16,550 nt of DNA. Source: Ramlibacter sp. GTDB lineage: Bacteria > Pseudomonadota > Gammaproteobacteria > Burkholderiales > Burkholderiaceae_C. The first letter of the stretch is position 1, and every line of letters starts with the position of its first letter. The position numbers and the translations under genes were made by a program. The DNA lies in NCBI GenBank assembly GCA_025351615.1, contig JANXVP010000017.1:1-16550 (forward strand). The letters run 5' to 3'. A model generated the notes under the pieces. It had not been told where the DNA came from. It did not search any database and saw only the letters and a list, made by a program, of their open reading frames with translations. Below, piece by piece: positions 14,039-16,550 of this stretch.

Positions 14039-14812
14039 ATGACCGAAGGAATCGTTCACCTCGACCTGCAAGGGCCGCTCGCCACGGTCACCTTCGACCG
14101 GCCGCAGGAGCGCAACGCCATGACCTGGGCCATGTACGGCCAGCTGGGGGTGTTCTGCGACCAGCTGCGCCAGGACGCGTCGGTGCGAGCCGTCATTTTC
14201 CGCGGCGCCGGGGGCAAGGCCTTCGTTGCGGGCACCGACATCGCGCAGTTCGCCGACTTCGACGGCGAGGCCGGAGTCGCCTACGAGAAGCGGATCGACC
14301 TGTGCATCGGCATGCTCGAAGCGCTGCCGATGCCCACCATTGCCTTGATCGAGGGCTGGGCGGTCGGTGGTGGGCTCGCCATCGCCACCGCTTGCGACTT
14401 CCGGCTCGCGACGCCCGACGCGAAGCTGGGCGTGCCGATCGCCAGGACGCTGGGCAACTGCCTGTCGATGGCCAACCTGGCGCGCCTGACCGCAGCCTTC
14501 GGGACGCAGCGGCTCAAGCGGATGTTGCTGCTGGCCGAGATGCTGCCAGCCGACGAAGCGCTGGCTTGCGGCTTTCTGCACGGCATCGCGGCAGCGGCAG
14601 ATTTGCAGGGGCAGGGCGCAGCCCTCGCCCAGCGGCTGGCGGCGCTGGCGCCGGTCACGCAGGGCGTGGCCAAGGAAGGCCTGCGGCGGCTGGAACTGCA
14701 CCACCTGCCCGATGGCGACGACCTGATCCGGCGGGCCTACGGCAGCCATGACTTCCGCGAAGGCGTTCAGGCCTTCGCCGCCAGGCGGCCGCCGGTGTGG
14801 AAAGGCGAGTGA
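14039..14812 (+). CDS. Enoyl-CoA hydratase/isomerase (crotonase) family protein lacking both catalytic glutamates
   Basis: 257 residues from ATG 14039, 13 bp after the Bug gene; the Shine-Dalgarno is weak. The crotonase fold is clear. VTFDRPQERNAM (17-28) and the oxyanion-hole segment GGKAFVAGTDIAQF (58-71) are present, as are GWAVGGGLAIATACDFRLAT (106-125) and the C-terminal EGVQAFAARRPPVW. In rat enoyl-CoA hydratase the acid/base residues are E144 (GGGCELA) and E164 (GQPE). Here the aligned positions are A114 and I134. The CoA-binding frame and oxyanion hole are kept, so the protein likely does other crotonase chemistry (isomerisation, decarboxylation, hydrolysis or C-C cleavage) or depends on another residue. 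The gene ends 15 bp from the convergent pobA stop. Confidence 0.92.
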   Translation: MTEGIVHLDLQGPLATVTFDRPQERNAMTWAMYGQLGVFCDQLRQDASVRAVIFRGAGGKAFVAGTDIAQFADFDGEAGVAYEKRIDLCIGMLEALPMPTIALIEGWAVGGGLAIATACDFRLATPDAKLGVPIARTLGNCLSMANLARLTAAFGTQRLKRMLLLAEMLPADEALACGFLHGIAAAADLQGQGAALAQRLAALAPVTQGVAKEGLRRLELHHLPDGDDLIRRAYGSHDFREGVQAFAARRPPVWKGE

Positions 14813-14827
14813 GGGCCCGTGGCCCCG

Positions 14828-16066
<1,239 letters not shown>

Positions 16067-16550
16067 TCACACCCCCAGGTATTGCTCCAGCATTTCCGGC
16101 CGCGAGCGGAACTCCCCGGAGGTGCCGGCGAAGACCACCTCGCCCTTGACCAGGATCACGTTGCGGTCGGTGATCTGCGTCACGTGCTTCCAGTTCTTGT
16201 CGACGATCACGCTCGAGATGCCCGTGTCCCGCACGATGGTGCAGATTCGCCAGATCTCGCGCGCGACCTGCGGCGCAAGGCCTTCGGTGGCTTCGTCCAG
16301 GATCAGCAGGTCCGGGTTGGTCATCAATGCGCGTCCGATTGTCAGCATCTGCTGCTCCCCGCCGGAAAGCTGCTGGCCACCGTGGCCAAGGCGCTCCTGC
16401 AGGCGCGGAAAGGTCTCCAGAACCCGCTCGTACGTCCAGTCACGCTGTCCGTTGGTGCCCGCACGCGCGGCCATCTTCAGGTTCTCGACCACACTCAGGT
16501 TGCCGAAGATGCCGCGACCTTCCGGCACATAGGCGACGCCGAGTTGCGCG
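16067..16550 (-). CDS. livF: LivF-like branched-chain amino acid-type ABC transporter ATPase, 5' end beyond window
   Basis: The reading frame is open through the right edge, so the N-terminal part with the Walker A loop is missing; about 160 residues are visible. They start AQLGVAYVPEGRGIFGNLSV, the Q-loop region of LivF, and hold the ABC signature LSGGEQQ, Walker B LLILDEATEGLAP and the LivF-type ending (NVILVKGEVVFAGTSGEF, LEQYLGV). The H-loop position reads VDKN rather than the common VEQN or VEHD. HAAT-family transporters of this kind carry amino acids, amides, urea or aromatic acids; neighbouring pobA suggests an aromatic acid such as 4-hydroxybenzoate, by inference. The other Liv subunits would lie to the right. 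Confidence 0.93.
   Translation of the reverse strand, partial: AQLGVAYVPEGRGIFGNLSVVENLKMAARAGTNGQRDWTYERVLETFPRLQERLGHGGQQLSGGEQQMLTIGRALMTNPDLLILDEATEGLAPQVAREIWRICTIVRDTGISSVIVDKNWKHVTQITDRNVILVKGEVVFAGTSGEFRSRPEMLEQYLGV

Overview
The window is high-GC DNA with dense, mostly intact genes. It most resembles a betaproteobacterium of the order Burkholderiales, probably a Comamonadaceae-like soil or water organism. This rests on two Bug/TctC-type solute receptors, a class III CoA-transferase, PobA beside a Liv-type ABC ATPase, an RsbR-type stress sensor and the general codon use. It is an inference from gene content; no rRNA or tRNA gene is present.

Layout. (1) 1-689 (-): an RsbR/RsbRD-type stressosome sensor gene broken by three single-base frameshifts, with its Shine-Dalgarno inside a perfect 8-bp hairpin. 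(2) 767-6510: a divergent block of uncharacterised enzymes. Leftward lie a GNAT-type N-acyltransferase and an ATP-grasp ligase. Rightward lie a class I methyltransferase, a divergent PurD-like ATP-grasp enzyme and a heme-oxygenase-like diiron oxidase (HDO) family protein. (3) 6517-6571: two palindromes between convergent genes. (4) 6574-9369 (-): a large hybrid sensor kinase, REC-PAS-PAS-PAS-HisKA-HATPase-REC. (5) 9446-14812: a CoA-thioester catabolic region with a leftward short class III CoA-transferase and, divergently, a MaoC/HTD2-like hydratase, a Bug receptor, a cytochrome b561, a second Bug receptor and a crotonase. (6) 14828-16550 (-): pobA (4-hydroxybenzoate 3-monooxygenase) and the 3' part of a LivF-like ATPase gene cut by the window edge.

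Working together. Region 5 looks like uptake (a Bug receptor with a TTT or TRAP permease encoded elsewhere), CoA activation, hydration and further processing of a small organic, perhaps dicarboxylic, acid. Region 6 looks like import and ring hydroxylation of an aromatic acid. Region 2 is the most interesting part: acyl transfer, two ATP-grasp ligations, methylation and a probable diiron oxidation side by side resemble a small-molecule biosynthesis cluster whose product I do not recognise. The crotonase of region 5 lacks both catalytic glutamates of enoyl-CoA hydratase, so its reaction is also open.
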